A DNA stretch of 64,000 nt from Paenibacillus contaminans (GCF_003285015.1 NZ_QMFB01000019.1:62217-126216); one strand, 5' to 3'; positions 17,850-27,467 are shown, counted from the first letter of the stretch. A program made the numbers and translations. Notes: generated from the letters alone by a model not told the origin.

Positions 17850-19473
17850 CATCCCGATACTCAGCATGATCGCCTTCTCTCCGCTGCTCGGTGTGCTAGT
17901 GCTCCTGTTCATGCCAAAGTCGCAAGGCCGCTGGATCAAAGTGATCGGCATCGCGACGACGCTGATTCCGCTTGTGCTTGCGACATGGCTGTATATCGAT
18001 TTCAATCAGCAAAGCAACAATTTGCAGTACGGCGAGCATTATGACTGGATCAACGTACCGCTCAACAAAGACGTGCCGAATCTCGAGCAGTACGGATTTA
18101 CCTCGTATTACTTGAAATTCAGCTATAGTCTGGCGGTGGACGGCTTGTCGCTGCCGATGGTGTTCCTGACGGCGCTGATCGCAACGATGGCGGCGCTCGC
18201 CTCCGTATACATCAAGAAACGCTGGAAGCTGTACTTCATTTTGTTCTTGCTGCTTGAAGTGGGTATGTTCGGCGTGTTTATGTCGCAAGATTTGTTCCTG
18301 TTCTTCGTTTTCTTCGAAGCCACGCTGATCCCGACGTTCTTCCTTGTCGGTATCTGGGGGTATATGAACAAGGAGAAGGCGGCGAACAAGTTTTTGTTAT
18401 ACAACGGGCTGGGTTCGGCCGTCATGCTGCTGGCTTTTCTCATTTTGGTCGTAACGGCCGGCTTCTCGCAGGTGCAGGATCAGGCGAGTTCTTCGATTTA
18501 TTTCAGCGGGAACCTCGGCGACATCGTAACGAACCTGTTCACGCCCGATTCTGCGGTTAACGCCGGAGGGGAAGGCAATCCGTTTTATATGAGCGGGAAC
18601 TTGAAATGGGCGGTATTCATACTGCTGTTAATCGCTTTCGGCATCAAACTGCCGATCCTGCCGTTCCATACATGGATGTTGAAAGTCCATATGGAAGCGC
18701 CGCCTTCCATCGTTATGATTCACTCCGGCATTTTGCTTAAAATGGGCGCTTACGGCTTGATCCGTTTCGGCATTCTGCTGTTCCCGGCGGAAGCGAAGGA
18801 ATGGGCGTTCGTACTCGCGCTGCTCGGCTTGATCAACATTGTGTACGGGGCGATTCTGGCATTCGTCCAGAAGGATTTCAAGCTTGTGCTGGCTTACTCC
18901 AGTATCAGCCACATGGGCGTCGTTCTGCTTGGGATCGCAGCGTTCAATCAAATCGGAATGGAAGGCGCAGTTTTCCAGATGGTATCGCATGGTCTCATCT
19001 CGGCGCTTATGTTCTTGCTTGTCGGCAGCATTTACGAACGTACGCAAACGACGCAGCTCGATAAACTCGGCGGGTTGGCCGGCTCCGTACCGTTCATGAG
19101 CGGCATCCTGCTTGTAGCGGGAATGGCTTCGCTGGGTCTTCCGGGCTTGTCCGGATTCGTCGGCGAATTCCTTGCCTTCCTCGGCTTGTTCGGTTCGATG
19201 AAGGTCGTAACGGTCGTCAGCGCGCTCGGTATTATTTTGGCAGCAGTCTACGTGCTTCGCGCCGTGCTCCGCATTACGTACGGACCGATCAACGAAGCTC
19301 ACCGCTCGATCCGCGATGCGAGGCTCATTGAAGCGATTCCGATGATCACGCTTGTAGCGTTCATCATTTTGCTTGGCGTATATCCGGCGATCGTAAGCCA
19401 GCATCTGCAGCAGACGGTAAACGGCTTCGATCAGTTTATTCAACAAGTCACATCGATGAAGACGGGAGGTTAG
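17839..19473 (+). CDS. nuoM: NADH-quinone oxidoreductase subunit M
   Basis: Antiporter-like proton channel subunit, 544 residues with about 14 helices. It shows SQDLFLFFVFFEATLIPTFF, the glutamate-bearing helix 5 motif, LPFHTWMLKVHMEAPPS and the KLVLAYSSISHMG lysine helix. It overlaps nuoL by 11 nt and is 4 bp from nuoN. Confidence 0.96.
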   Translation: MLANIPILSMIAFSPLLGVLVLLFMPKSQGRWIKVIGIATTLIPLVLATWLYIDFNQQSNNLQYGEHYDWINVPLNKDVPNLEQYGFTSYYLKFSYSLAVDGLSLPMVFLTALIATMAALASVYIKKRWKLYFILFLLLEVGMFGVFMSQDLFLFFVFFEATLIPTFFLVGIWGYMNKEKAANKFLLYNGLGSAVMLLAFLILVVTAGFSQVQDQASSSIYFSGNLGDIVTNLFTPDSAVNAGGEGNPFYMSGNLKWAVFILLLIAFGIKLPILPFHTWMLKVHMEAPPSIVMIHSGILLKMGAYGLIRFGILLFPAEAKEWAFVLALLGLINIVYGAILAFVQKDFKLVLAYSSISHMGVVLLGIAAFNQIGMEGAVFQMVSHGLISALMFLLVGSIYERTQTTQLDKLGGLAGSVPFMSGILLVAGMASLGLPGLSGFVGEFLAFLGLFGSMKVVTVVSALGIILAAVYVLRAVLRITYGPINEAHRSIRDARLIEAIPMITLVAFIILLGVYPAIVSQHLQQTVNGFDQFIQQVTSMKTGG

Positions 19474-19477
19474 ACCG

Positions 19478-21022
19478 ATGGAGCAACAAGGGCTTCAGCT
19501 AAGCGATTTGTACACGTTAGCGCCGGAGTTGACGTTGGTCATAGCCGCCATCGTCATCTCGTTGATCGATTTATTCATACCGAAGCAAGTCAACCGAAGC
19601 CTGCTCGGCTGGCTGACGCTTGCAAGCATTATCGTTTCGGGCGTTTTCGTTTCTTTGCAGATCGGACCCACTTCGCTAATTGACCCGGCTAACCCCGAGT
19701 CCGGCGAACTCCTTAACCTGCTGGGCGGAAGTTACCGGGTAGACAACTTTGCCAACCTGTTGAAGCTGATTTTGCTCGGATCGACGGGGCTGATCATCCT
19801 GATGAGCATCGGCTCGGTCAAAGAAGAGGACATCCCGCATAAAGGGGAGTTCTATTACTTCTTCCTGCCGGCCGTGCTGGGCGCGATGATTACCGCTTCC
19901 TCAGGGGATTTGATCACGCTTTTCGTGGGGTTGGAGCTGCTCAGCATTACATCCTATATTATGGTGGGTATGCGCAAAAAGGATCATAAGTCGAACGAAG
20001 GCGCGTTTAAATACGCTATACTCGGTGCGGTTTCGTCGGCTACCATTTTGTACGGGATGTCGTTCCTGTACGGCATGTCCGGCTCTACCAATCTGATGGC
20101 TATCAATGCGGCGCTTCAGCAGGCGGATCCTTCTTTCTCGGCGCTTATCTACGTATCGTTCTTTCTGCTCCTTGCGGGCTTCGGCTTCAAAATAGCGGCC
20201 GCTCCGTTCCACAACTGGGCTCCGGACGTCTATCAGGGCGCTCCGACGCCGGTTACGGCATTTTTGGCGGTCGTTTCGAAGGCTGCGGGTTTTGCCATCT
20301 TGTTCCGCGTGATGTACGGCGTATTTTACGGAAATTCCGGAACGCCGGAGCATCCGATTGGAGAAGACGCATTCTTCTCGCTCAGCGTACTGGCCGCGAT
20401 CGCGATGATTATCGGTAATGTGACGGCGCTGCGGCAAAAAAATGCGAAGAGGCTGCTTGCCTACTCAGGGATCGCAAACGCAGGTTACTTGCTGGTCCCG
20501 ATTGCGACGCAATTCTCGCTCGTCCATTACACGAACTTCTCGGAATTTGCATATTATTTGCTGGCGTACGCGCTTATGAACATCGGCGCCTTCGCTGTGC
20601 TTCTGATTATCGAGCGTTCAACGGGCTCTTCCGAAATTAGAGGATATGCCGGTTTGTATTACCGGGCGCCATGGACGGCCGCCGCGATGGTGCTGCTTAT
20701 CTTGTCGCTCGCGGGTATTCCGGTGACGGGCGGCTTTTTCGGAAAGCTGTTCATTCTAATGGGCACCCTGCAAAACCAAACGTACTGGCTCGCTGCGATT
20801 ATGCTTGCGACGAGCGTCGTTTCGTACTACTTCTATTTCAGTATTATCCGTCAAATGTTCATGCGCAGCGACGAGTCGTCTCCGATTCGTACGACGCCGA
20901 CGTTAGGGATTACGATCTGGATTTGTACGATCGGCACGGTGGCGATGGGCGCTTATCCGCAAGGCGTGCTCGGCTGGATTCAGGACATGTTCAAGCTGAC
21001 GCGCGATTTGTTTATCGGTTAA
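19478..21022 (+). CDS. nuoN: NADH-quinone oxidoreductase subunit N
   Basis: Third antiporter-like subunit, 514 residues. Motifs: LFVGLELLSITSYIMVG, AAAPFHNWAPDVYQGAPTPV and KRLLAYSGIANAGYLL. It is the last gene of the operon and is followed by a terminator at 21045. With A, B, C, D, H, I, J, K, L and M it makes the 11-subunit core; the NADH-oxidising NuoE, F and G are not encoded here. Confidence 0.96.
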   Translation: MEQQGLQLSDLYTLAPELTLVIAAIVISLIDLFIPKQVNRSLLGWLTLASIIVSGVFVSLQIGPTSLIDPANPESGELLNLLGGSYRVDNFANLLKLILLGSTGLIILMSIGSVKEEDIPHKGEFYYFFLPAVLGAMITASSGDLITLFVGLELLSITSYIMVGMRKKDHKSNEGAFKYAILGAVSSATILYGMSFLYGMSGSTNLMAINAALQQADPSFSALIYVSFFLLLAGFGFKIAAAPFHNWAPDVYQGAPTPVTAFLAVVSKAAGFAILFRVMYGVFYGNSGTPEHPIGEDAFFSLSVLAAIAMIIGNVTALRQKNAKRLLAYSGIANAGYLLVPIATQFSLVHYTNFSEFAYYLLAYALMNIGAFAVLLIIERSTGSSEIRGYAGLYYRAPWTAAAMVLLILSLAGIPVTGGFFGKLFILMGTLQNQTYWLAAIMLATSVVSYYFYFSIIRQMFMRSDESSPIRTTPTLGITIWICTIGTVAMGAYPQGVLGWIQDMFKLTRDLFIG

Positions 21023-21554
21023 ATAGGAGCAGCCTGAATCAACGAGGGAGTTTCGAATTCGAAGCTCCCTTTTTTGCGTGGAGAGATTCGTAAAAAATTG
21101 CCCGGTACTATCTTTCGCCGATTGTTCTATTTCCTATAACGCTTGTCCCTGGTGGGCGTGCTGGCCAAATTTGAAGCCGATATACGGAGAAAATGGGGGT
21201 TTTTCATAAGGGTTGTATACGACGAAGCTGCTAATCTCTCAAAATTGGTCAAAATGAACCGAAATCGGCACATTTGGCATGAAATAAAGACTTGAAAAAT
21301 GATATGATTGAAGTAGCTTTATATGGACGGGCCGAACCTGCGGATACTTCGCATCGGCGCATAATCCCATAGCTGGCGTAGCGCGCGTTGATAGAAATGT
21401 CCTCGGAGCGGCCGGGGATTAACGAGAGCCCTGTTTTGCACGATCACGCAAACATGAAAGCGCGTTTACGTAAATTAGCAGGGAAAGGGCTGTCTCTGGC
21501 GAATTAGATAAACAGGCAAATTCGTCGACAACATTCGCTAAAGGATGCATTAAT
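21023..21554. other. Long gap and structured leader before the surface subtilase
   Basis: These 532 bp hold the nuo terminator, a partial copy of the palindromic repeat (about 21115-21150) and a probable leader. Near 21425-21491, AGAGCCCT can pair with AGGGCT around an inner TGTTTTGC/GCAAACA hairpin. TATGAT at 21303-21308 is a possible -10 box without a convincing -35. I could not match the leader to a riboswitch class I know. Confidence 0.4.
21045..21075 (+). terminator. Terminator of the nuo operon
   Basis: AGGGAG (21045-21050) pairs with CTCCCT (21065-21070); the self-complementary TTCGAATTCGAA fills the loop and a T-run follows to 21075. Confidence 0.75.
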
Positions 21555-24047
21555 ATGACAAAAAAAACGCTGCTCCTTACGGCACTATTGTTCGCTGCCG
21601 GTTCCACTACGGCTTGGGCCGCTGCACCTAACGATCCGCTTATAAGCAACCAGTCTTATTTGCAGCAAATACATGCTTACGAAGCTTGGGATATTGCAAA
21701 ATCCAATACGGACATTATCATCGCTGTCGTAGATACAGGGGTCGATTTGGAGCACCCCGATTTAAAGGATAATTTAGTTCCCGGCGCGAATTTAGTTCAG
21801 CCCGGCAAGCCTCCAATGGACGATAAAGGGCATGGAACGAATGTTGCCGGCGTTTTGGCGGCGGCAGCCGATAACGATAAAGGCATTGCGGGTTTGCTTT
21901 GGAACGCCAAGATCATGCCGATCAAGGCCCTGGAATCGGACGGTACCGGCGACGAAGAGAAGCTGGGCGAAGGCATTCGTTACGCTGTCGATCATGGCGC
22001 CAAGATCGTTGTGCTCTCTCTCGGCTTAAACAAGTATTCTTCTTATATGAGCACAATTGTGGATTATGCCGAAGAACGCGGTGTTCTGCTTGTAGCAGCG
22101 GTCGGCAATGAAGGCAATGCGGTCCGCTACCCTGCCGCTTACCCGACTGTGCTTGCAGTCGGCGGCGTTGGGAAGGATAATAAAGCGGAGCCGTTATCCA
22201 ACTCCGGGCCGGAGATTGACATAGTGGCGCCCTGGGACGTTTTCACTACCGCGATGCGGGGAACATATACCGAGAAAAACGGAACGTCGCTCGCCGCTCC
22301 GCAAGTAGCGGCTGTAAGTGCGCTGCTCTGGTCGATTCATCCGGATTGGAAGCCGTATCAAATTCGCAATGCCATTCGCCAAAGCGCGGAGGATCTCGGA
22401 GCTCCGGGATGGGACCCCGTCACCGGATTCGGGCTGCTGCGCGCCGATCGTGCGCTCTCGCTCGAGTATAAAGACGATTTATTCGAACCGAACGATACGT
22501 CACAGAGCGCGAAGCCGCTGTCGATCAACAGTGTGGTGGATGCATCGTTTGCCGGCGCCGAGGATATCGACTGGTTTGTGGTGGACGCGCCCTATGACGG
22601 AGTGCTTCGCGTCCAATTGACCGGCGAGGAGGCCGGCTTGAAGGGGCGGCTGGTTTATTATGCCGATCCGGTCTCGAACGGCGTTTCGTACCCAGACGGG
22701 CTCGAGAGCGGCATAGACATCCCCGTTACTAAAGGGAAGAGCTATTTAAAGCTTCAATCGCAGGGCGCGCCTAAGGGACAAGGCATATACCATCTAAAAA
22801 CGAATTTCAGCATGAATCCGGATGTTTATGAAGACAACGACCGTCAGTATAAAGCCTATGTGCTGCCCGACAGGAGCCAGGTTGTTGTGGGGACGTTCCA
22901 CGCTTATCAGGACGTCGACTGGTTTGCCATGACGATCGATCAGCCGGGAACGCTTAAACTAAAGCTTTCCGTGGATACGGCGAGAATCGATCCGGTGCTG
23001 CTCATTCAGCGTAAAGGCGGCAAGGAAATCATAATCGACGAGCGTTCCGACGGCGAAACGGAGACGTCCATGCCGATCGATGTCACGCCGGGAACCTATT
23101 ATTTCCGAGTAAGCAATATTACCGACTATGCTTACCCGGTCGTCGGGGAATATATGCTCGATATCGACTTCTCCACACGTTATGAGGACCCGAACGAACC
23201 GAACGATAAGCCGTACCAAGCCTCTCTGATGGAACTGGGAACCGGTTATCAGGGCGTGCTGGACACGGATTCCGACGTGGACTGGTTTAAATTTAAAATA
23301 GATGCCGAAAGCCTTGTTCATTTCAGGCTTACGGACATTCCGGCCGACCGTATCATTTCGATCGGAGTGACGGATGCGTCGCTTGCTGCGCAGCAAACGG
23401 AGAGGGTCGAAACGACGCCGACATCTACACAGCTTGAAGCCAAGCTGGCGGCAGGCACGTATTACGTGAAGCTGACGGCAAACCGCAGCTTCGATACCCA
23501 GCTGTATACGCTGACTGTCGATGCCGAGCCGCTTGTCGCCGGTTTTACCGATATTGGCGGCCACTGGGCGGAGGAAGCTATTACGAAGCTGACGGGACGG
23601 CAGATCGTTAACGGCTTCGCTCCGTATCGGTTCGGACCCGACCGCACGCTGACACGAGCCGAGGCCGTCGCCATGTTTGTCCGTGCATTCGGCCTTAAAG
23701 GCGGACAAGCGACTTACAGCGATGTGCCGAATACGCACTGGGCCAAGGATGCGATAGCGGCGGCTACCAGAATGGGAATCGTCAGCGGCTACGAAGACGG
23801 CAAGTTCAGACCCGATTCGCCGTTATCGCGAATGGAGCTGACGGCGATGCTGGCTCATGCGCTTGGCTTTACGCCTAGAAACGGCCCTGCGCCATATACC
23901 GATATTGACGATTCGTATTGGGGCAGCGGCATTTTGCGGACGATGAAAGCGGAAGGCTGGGTACAGGGATTCGAAGACGGGCGTTTCCTGCCGGGATCAC
24001 CGGCTACTCGGGCCCAGCTCGCAGCGCTGCTTGCGAGGACGGGGTAG
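21555..24047 (+). CDS. Cell-surface S8 subtilase with PPC repeats and three SLH domains
   Basis: Secreted serine protease anchored to the cell wall polymer. A signal peptide (1-23, ending AWAA) precedes the catalytic domain. The triad is Asp60 in VVDTGVDLEHPDL, His93 in GHGTNVAGV and Ser245 in NGTSLAAPQ. Three pre-peptidase C-terminal (PPC) beta domains follow, each with an EPND or EDND start and an (D/S)DVDWF-type strand, then three SLH motifs (about 665-830). There is no obvious propeptide inhibitor, which is unusual for a secreted subtilase. SLH domains bind the pyruvylated secondary polymer made by the csaB/tagA/tagO locus downstream. AAAGGATG precedes the ATG. It interrupts the usual atp/nuo-ywzB junction. 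Confidence 0.92.
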   Translation: MTKKTLLLTALLFAAGSTTAWAAAPNDPLISNQSYLQQIHAYEAWDIAKSNTDIIIAVVDTGVDLEHPDLKDNLVPGANLVQPGKPPMDDKGHGTNVAGVLAAAADNDKGIAGLLWNAKIMPIKALESDGTGDEEKLGEGIRYAVDHGAKIVVLSLGLNKYSSYMSTIVDYAEERGVLLVAAVGNEGNAVRYPAAYPTVLAVGGVGKDNKAEPLSNSGPEIDIVAPWDVFTTAMRGTYTEKNGTSLAAPQVAAVSALLWSIHPDWKPYQIRNAIRQSAEDLGAPGWDPVTGFGLLRADRALSLEYKDDLFEPNDTSQSAKPLSINSVVDASFAGAEDIDWFVVDAPYDGVLRVQLTGEEAGLKGRLVYYADPVSNGVSYPDGLESGIDIPVTKGKSYLKLQSQGAPKGQGIYHLKTNFSMNPDVYEDNDRQYKAYVLPDRSQVVVGTFHAYQDVDWFAMTIDQPGTLKLKLSVDTARIDPVLLIQRKGGKEIIIDERSDGETETSMPIDVTPGTYYFRVSNITDYAYPVVGEYMLDIDFSTRYEDPNEPNDKPYQASLMELGTGYQGVLDTDSDVDWFKFKIDAESLVHFRLTDIPADRIISIGVTDASLAAQQTERVETTPTSTQLEAKLAAGTYYVKLTANRSFDTQLYTLTVDAEPLVAGFTDIGGHWAEEAITKLTGRQIVNGFAPYRFGPDRTLTRAEAVAMFVRAFGLKGGQATYSDVPNTHWAKDAIAAATRMGIVSGYEDGKFRPDSPLSRMELTAMLAHALGFTPRNGPAPYTDIDDSYWGSGILRTMKAEGWVQGFEDGRFLPGSPATRAQLAALLARTG

Positions 24048-24085
24048 CTGAGCAAATATAATTGAAGAGAATCGGGAGGAACAAT

Positions 24086-24337
24086 ATGGACGGTTCGGAT
24101 CCGCTTAATTATTCGTTTGCGATGAGCAGCCTCGGCTATATTATTTTGACGCTTTGCGCGATCGGGTTGTCTTGGTGGGCGCTTCAGCAGGTTCGCCTTG
24201 ATCTTTTCGTGAAAAATCCGAAGAGCGCTCAGGTGAAAGTATTGCAGATCTTTTTATCGATTGCGCTCGGGTATGAAGTATCGCGTTTTTTGATCGATTA
24301 CTTCAACTGGTCGGCTTTGCTGAAAGGGTTGTTCTAA
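24086..24337 (+). CDS. DUF1146 family membrane protein (YwzB-like)
   Basis: An 83-residue protein with two membrane helices (about 11-31 and 55-76), joined by a short basic loop, matching the DUF1146/YwzB family. In B. subtilis ywzB likewise lies between the atp operon and murAA, so position supports the call. Function is unknown. The ATG at 24086 follows GGGAGG; an in-frame TTG at 24062 has no such site. Confidence 0.8.
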   Translation: MDGSDPLNYSFAMSSLGYIILTLCAIGLSWWALQQVRLDLFVKNPKSAQVKVLQIFLSIALGYEVSRFLIDYFNWSALLKGLF

Positions 24338-24521
24338 AGCCGCTCCGCGGTTTCCGGCTGCTGCAGAAAGAGATTTTGCCGAATAACATGCAGCCTACTT
24401 GTCAACAATGGATAATAACGAAGAAAAATGTTACCCTTGCATAATATTTCAACTGCACCGCCCAAAAAAGCGTAACGCTTACGAACGTTATGAAGAACGT
24501 CCGTTTAACGACTGAATGGCC

Positions 24522-24545
24522 TGCGCGAAACATATTGTTTGCGCA
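24522..24545 (+). other. Stem-loop in the murA leader
   Basis: TGCGC-G-AAAC (24522-24531) pairs with GTTT-GCGCA (24537-24545) around ATATT, with a single bulged G. The surrounding 271-bp gap has no other gene; AAGCGTAACGCTT at about 24473 is a second small palindrome. No function can be assigned. Confidence 0.4.
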
Positions 24546-24608
24546 TGCGCGGGCTGCAGCGGGCCAGCAGAAATAATGCTGACATCAAACAGGCGCGGAG
24601 GGACCAAG

Positions 24609-25934
24609 ATGAGCAAAATAATCGTCCGCGGGGGCAAACGATTATCTGGTAAAGTTAAAGTGAGCGGCGCGAAGAACGCCGTTCTTCCTATTATCGCCGC
24701 ATCGCTGTTAAGCAGCGACGGCGAAAGCGTCATTCATGACGTGCCGCATCTGGACGATGTGATGACCATGATGCAAGTGCTTCGTCAGTTGGGCGCGAAT
24801 ATCGTCTACGATCGTGAAACGATGCGGGTTGATGCGACGAAAATCGTGTCTTGCGAGGGTACCTACGACCTGGTACGCAGAATGCGCGCTTCGTTCCTTA
24901 TTGTCGGTCCGCTGCTGGCCAGAATGGGCCGAGCCAAAATTGCGCTGCCCGGCGGCTGTGCAATCGGAACGCGCCCGATCGATCAGCATCTCAAAGGCTT
25001 TGAAGCAATGGGGGCTACGATCGAGCTCGGACAGGGCTACATTGAGGCGAAAGTGGACGGACGGCTGCGCGGCTCCAAGGTATATTTGGACGTCGCCAGC
25101 GTCGGCGCAACCGAAAATATCATGATGGCTGCGGCGCTTGCCGACGGGACCACCATAATCGAGAATGCGGCGAAGGAACCGGAGATCGTCGACCTGGCCA
25201 ATTATTTGAATGCCATGGGCGCACGCATACGCGGCGCAGGTACGGGCGTTATTCGAATCGAAGGCGTGGAAGAGCTGCATAGCGTTACGCATACGGTTAT
25301 TCCGGACCGCATTGAAGCGGGCACCTATATGGTAGCGGCTGCGATTACAGGCAGCAGCTTATATATTGAAGGAGCGCTTGCGGATCATATGATGCCGGTC
25401 ATTTCCAAGCTTCAAGAAATGGGCGTTGTCATTAACGAAGACGAGAACGGCTTGCATGTAAGCGCGCCGGATCCTCTTAAAGCGGTCGATGTCAAAACCT
25501 TGCCGTATCCGGGCTTTCCGACCGACATGCAATCCCAGATGATGGCGTTGCTGCTTAAGGCGGACGGAACGAGTATCGTAACCGAAACCGTGTTCGAGAA
25601 CCGGTTTATGCACGTCGATGCGTTTCTTGCGATGAATGCGCAGATCAAGGTTGAAGGGCGTACTGCGGTTGTCGGCGGCAATAACAGGCTGAAGGGCGCC
25701 AAAGTATGCGCAACCGATCTTCGTGCCGGAGCGGCGCTTATATTGGCCGGTTTGGCGGCTGACGGAGAAACGGAAATTACGGGCATTCATCATATAGACC
25801 GCGGATATGTCGGGATTGTATCGCGGCTTCAGGAGCTCGGGGCGGATATTCGCAGAGTGGAAGTCGAGCTGGAACAAGTGGAAGAGGAAATGAGCGAGGT
25901 CGGATTATTCGCCATTCAGCCTACTTGGGCATAA
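24609..25934 (+). CDS. murA: UDP-N-acetylglucosamine 1-carboxyvinyltransferase
   Basis: First committed step of peptidoglycan synthesis: transfers enolpyruvate from PEP to UDP-GlcNAc. The product has 441 residues with the N-terminal GKVKVSGAKNAVLP and the catalytic loop LPGGCAIGTRPIDQHL, with the reactive cysteine at residue 117 (fosfomycin target). The start at 24609 is preceded by GCGGAGGGA; an upstream in-frame ATG at 24516 has no good site. By position it is the murAA ortholog. The acidic C-terminal tail (EVELEQVEEEMSE) is slightly extended. Confidence 0.96.
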   Translation: MSKIIVRGGKRLSGKVKVSGAKNAVLPIIAASLLSSDGESVIHDVPHLDDVMTMMQVLRQLGANIVYDRETMRVDATKIVSCEGTYDLVRRMRASFLIVGPLLARMGRAKIALPGGCAIGTRPIDQHLKGFEAMGATIELGQGYIEAKVDGRLRGSKVYLDVASVGATENIMMAAALADGTTIIENAAKEPEIVDLANYLNAMGARIRGAGTGVIRIEGVEELHSVTHTVIPDRIEAGTYMVAAAITGSSLYIEGALADHMMPVISKLQEMGVVINEDENGLHVSAPDPLKAVDVKTLPYPGFPTDMQSQMMALLLKADGTSIVTETVFENRFMHVDAFLAMNAQIKVEGRTAVVGGNNRLKGAKVCATDLRAGAALILAGLAADGETEITGIHHIDRGYVGIVSRLQELGADIRRVEVELEQVEEEMSEVGLFAIQPTWA

Positions 25935-25995
25935 TAGCGCTTCGCAGATACATAAACCGAAAAGCCGGTCACCCGGCTCATACAATAAGAATCGG

Positions 25996-26039
25996 AAAAC
26001 CGACATTCAAGCTGAGAAAGCTTGGGTGTCGGTTTTTTT
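25996..26039 (+). terminator. Terminator after murA
   Basis: ACCGACA (25999-26005) with TGTCGGT (26027-26033), and inner CAAGCT (26008-26013) with AGCTTG (26019-26024), form a two-part stem followed by seven T. Confidence 0.88.
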
Positions 26040-26041
26040 GG

Positions 26042-26124
26042 TTTATCAGCAAGCATATCGCGGAAGCGGCTCTCAACCTCGGTAAACGCCAGCGTCAAAG
26101 ACGCCGGTAGGCGTTTATCCTTGG
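26042..26124 (+). repeat. Interspersed palindromic repeat, copy A
   Basis: It starts TTTATCAGCAAGCATATCG and ends GGCGTTTATCCTTGG. GG-TAAACGCC (26081-26090) pairs with GGCGTTTATCC (26110-26120), and inner GCGTC pairs with GACGC around AAA, giving a long hairpin. It is about 90% identical by eye to copy B at 44867-44949. It lies in the 365-bp gap between the murA terminator and spoIID; the rest of that gap shows nothing clear beyond a weak sigma-E-like GTCATATG at 26211. Confidence 0.8.
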
Positions 26125-26299
26125 CGTAACCTTATTCTATTTCAACTTATCCAACCCCTGTTTACGAATGCCGCAAGTCTGTCAAAGCTTGTTCTAGCAG
26201 AGGTTTCATAGTCATATGATGGATAACAAGCCTAGCGAATGATGCTAGCTTGCCCCTTCGTTCCTGTGAACGGAAATCAACTCGCTAGAGGAGGCCCTC

Positions 26300-27376
26300 A
26301 TGATCAAACTGGCCGCGCAACGCAAAAAACAGGCTGCAATCTGGGCGGCGCTGTGGTTGTCTATCGTTCTCGTTATTACTGTCGCCATCCCGTTGCTGCT
26401 TGTCGACCGTTCGCCCTCTCCCTCGCAGCCGGACGGCTCGGCTCTAGCAGCGCAAGGCACGGCCGAATCGTCGGCCGCTGCGGAAGCCGGCCTATCTTTT
26501 TTGGTTCCCGTTTATTTAACGAAGGAACAGCGAATCGATCGGATTCCGATAGAATCATATGTTCGGGGCGTCGTAGCCGCCGAAATGCCGGTCGAGTTCG
26601 AAGTCGAAGCGTTGAAAGCACAGGCTCTTGCAGCCCGGACTTATATCGTGCGGCGTATATTGGAGAACGATACGAGCAGCGTGCCTGTTAAGGGAGCTTG
26701 GGTAACCGACACCGTAGCGCATCAGGCTTACTTGACGGACAGCCAGTTGGAGGCACAGTGGGGAGCGGAGGCTTACCGAACGAACGCCGCCAAAATCAGC
26801 CGTGCCGTAGAGGAGACGAAGGGCATGATTCTGACTTACGAAGGCAAGCCGATAACGGCAACCTTTTTCTCTACCAGCAATGGGTATACCGAAAACGCCG
26901 AAGATTACTGGTCGGATTATATTCCCTATTTGCGCAGCGTCAAAAGTCCGTGGGACAGCAAGCTATCCCCCCGTTTTAAAGAAACGGTCACGATGCCTTA
27001 CAGCGACTTCGCCCGCAAGCTGGGAATAAGCGGCTCCGTGTCCGCAAGCTCGGCGGTTTCGGGCAGCAAAACGATCGAAGTGAGCGAGGGCCATCGCATC
27101 AAGCAGATTAAGATCGGCGGCAAGCTGTTTAGCGGCCGCCAGGTGCGCGAGAAGCTCGGGATTAATTCGTCGCAGTTTCAGCTCAAGCTGAAAGGGAAAA
27201 ACGTGGAGATCACGACAACGGGCTTCGGTCATGGCGTGGGCATGAGCCAGTGGGGCGCCAACGGGATGGCGAAGGAAGGAAAAACGGCAGAAGAAATCGT
27301 TACCTACTATTATACCGGTATAAAAATAGAGAAGGACGCTTCTTTTCTGGAGCGGGCTTCCAAAGCGGAGTTTTAG
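26300..27376 (+). CDS. spoIID: Stage II sporulation protein D, engulfment lytic transglycosylase
   Basis: Mother-cell, membrane-anchored peptidoglycan hydrolase that drives engulfment with SpoIIM and SpoIIP. The 358-residue product has a membrane helix at about 13-35, then the SpoIID domain with catalytic glutamate Glu95 in VVAAEMP, LKAQALAARTY, and the late GHGVGMSQWGANGMA motif. AGAGGAGG precedes the ATG. The gene order murA-spoIID-spoIIQ-spoIIID-mbl matches Bacillus. Sigma-E control is expected from the family; the upstream match here is weak. Confidence 0.95.
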   Translation: MIKLAAQRKKQAAIWAALWLSIVLVITVAIPLLLVDRSPSPSQPDGSALAAQGTAESSAAAEAGLSFLVPVYLTKEQRIDRIPIESYVRGVVAAEMPVEFEVEALKAQALAARTYIVRRILENDTSSVPVKGAWVTDTVAHQAYLTDSQLEAQWGAEAYRTNAAKISRAVEETKGMILTYEGKPITATFFSTSNGYTENAEDYWSDYIPYLRSVKSPWDSKLSPRFKETVTMPYSDFARKLGISGSVSASSAVSGSKTIEVSEGHRIKQIKIGGKLFSGRQVREKLGINSSQFQLKLKGKNVEITTTGFGHGVGMSQWGANGMAKEGKTAEEIVTYYYTGIKIEKDASFLERASKAEF

Positions 27377-27467
27377 GAGATACGGCCTGCAATCTTTCAA
27401 GTGGACAGCCTCGTAAAGCATGAAGAAGATTATCAATATGAATCTCCAAAAAAATCTATCATCTCGC

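Noticed and set aside
21300..21500. c-di-AMP or c-di-GMP riboswitch before the subtilase
   Set aside because: A few words (CCGAACC, CGGGGATTAA) look similar, but they are in the wrong order and the conserved cores are missing.
24062..24085. Longer start for the DUF1146 protein at TTG 24062
   Set aside because: The Shine-Dalgarno GGGAGG lies inside that extension and is correctly spaced for ATG 24086.
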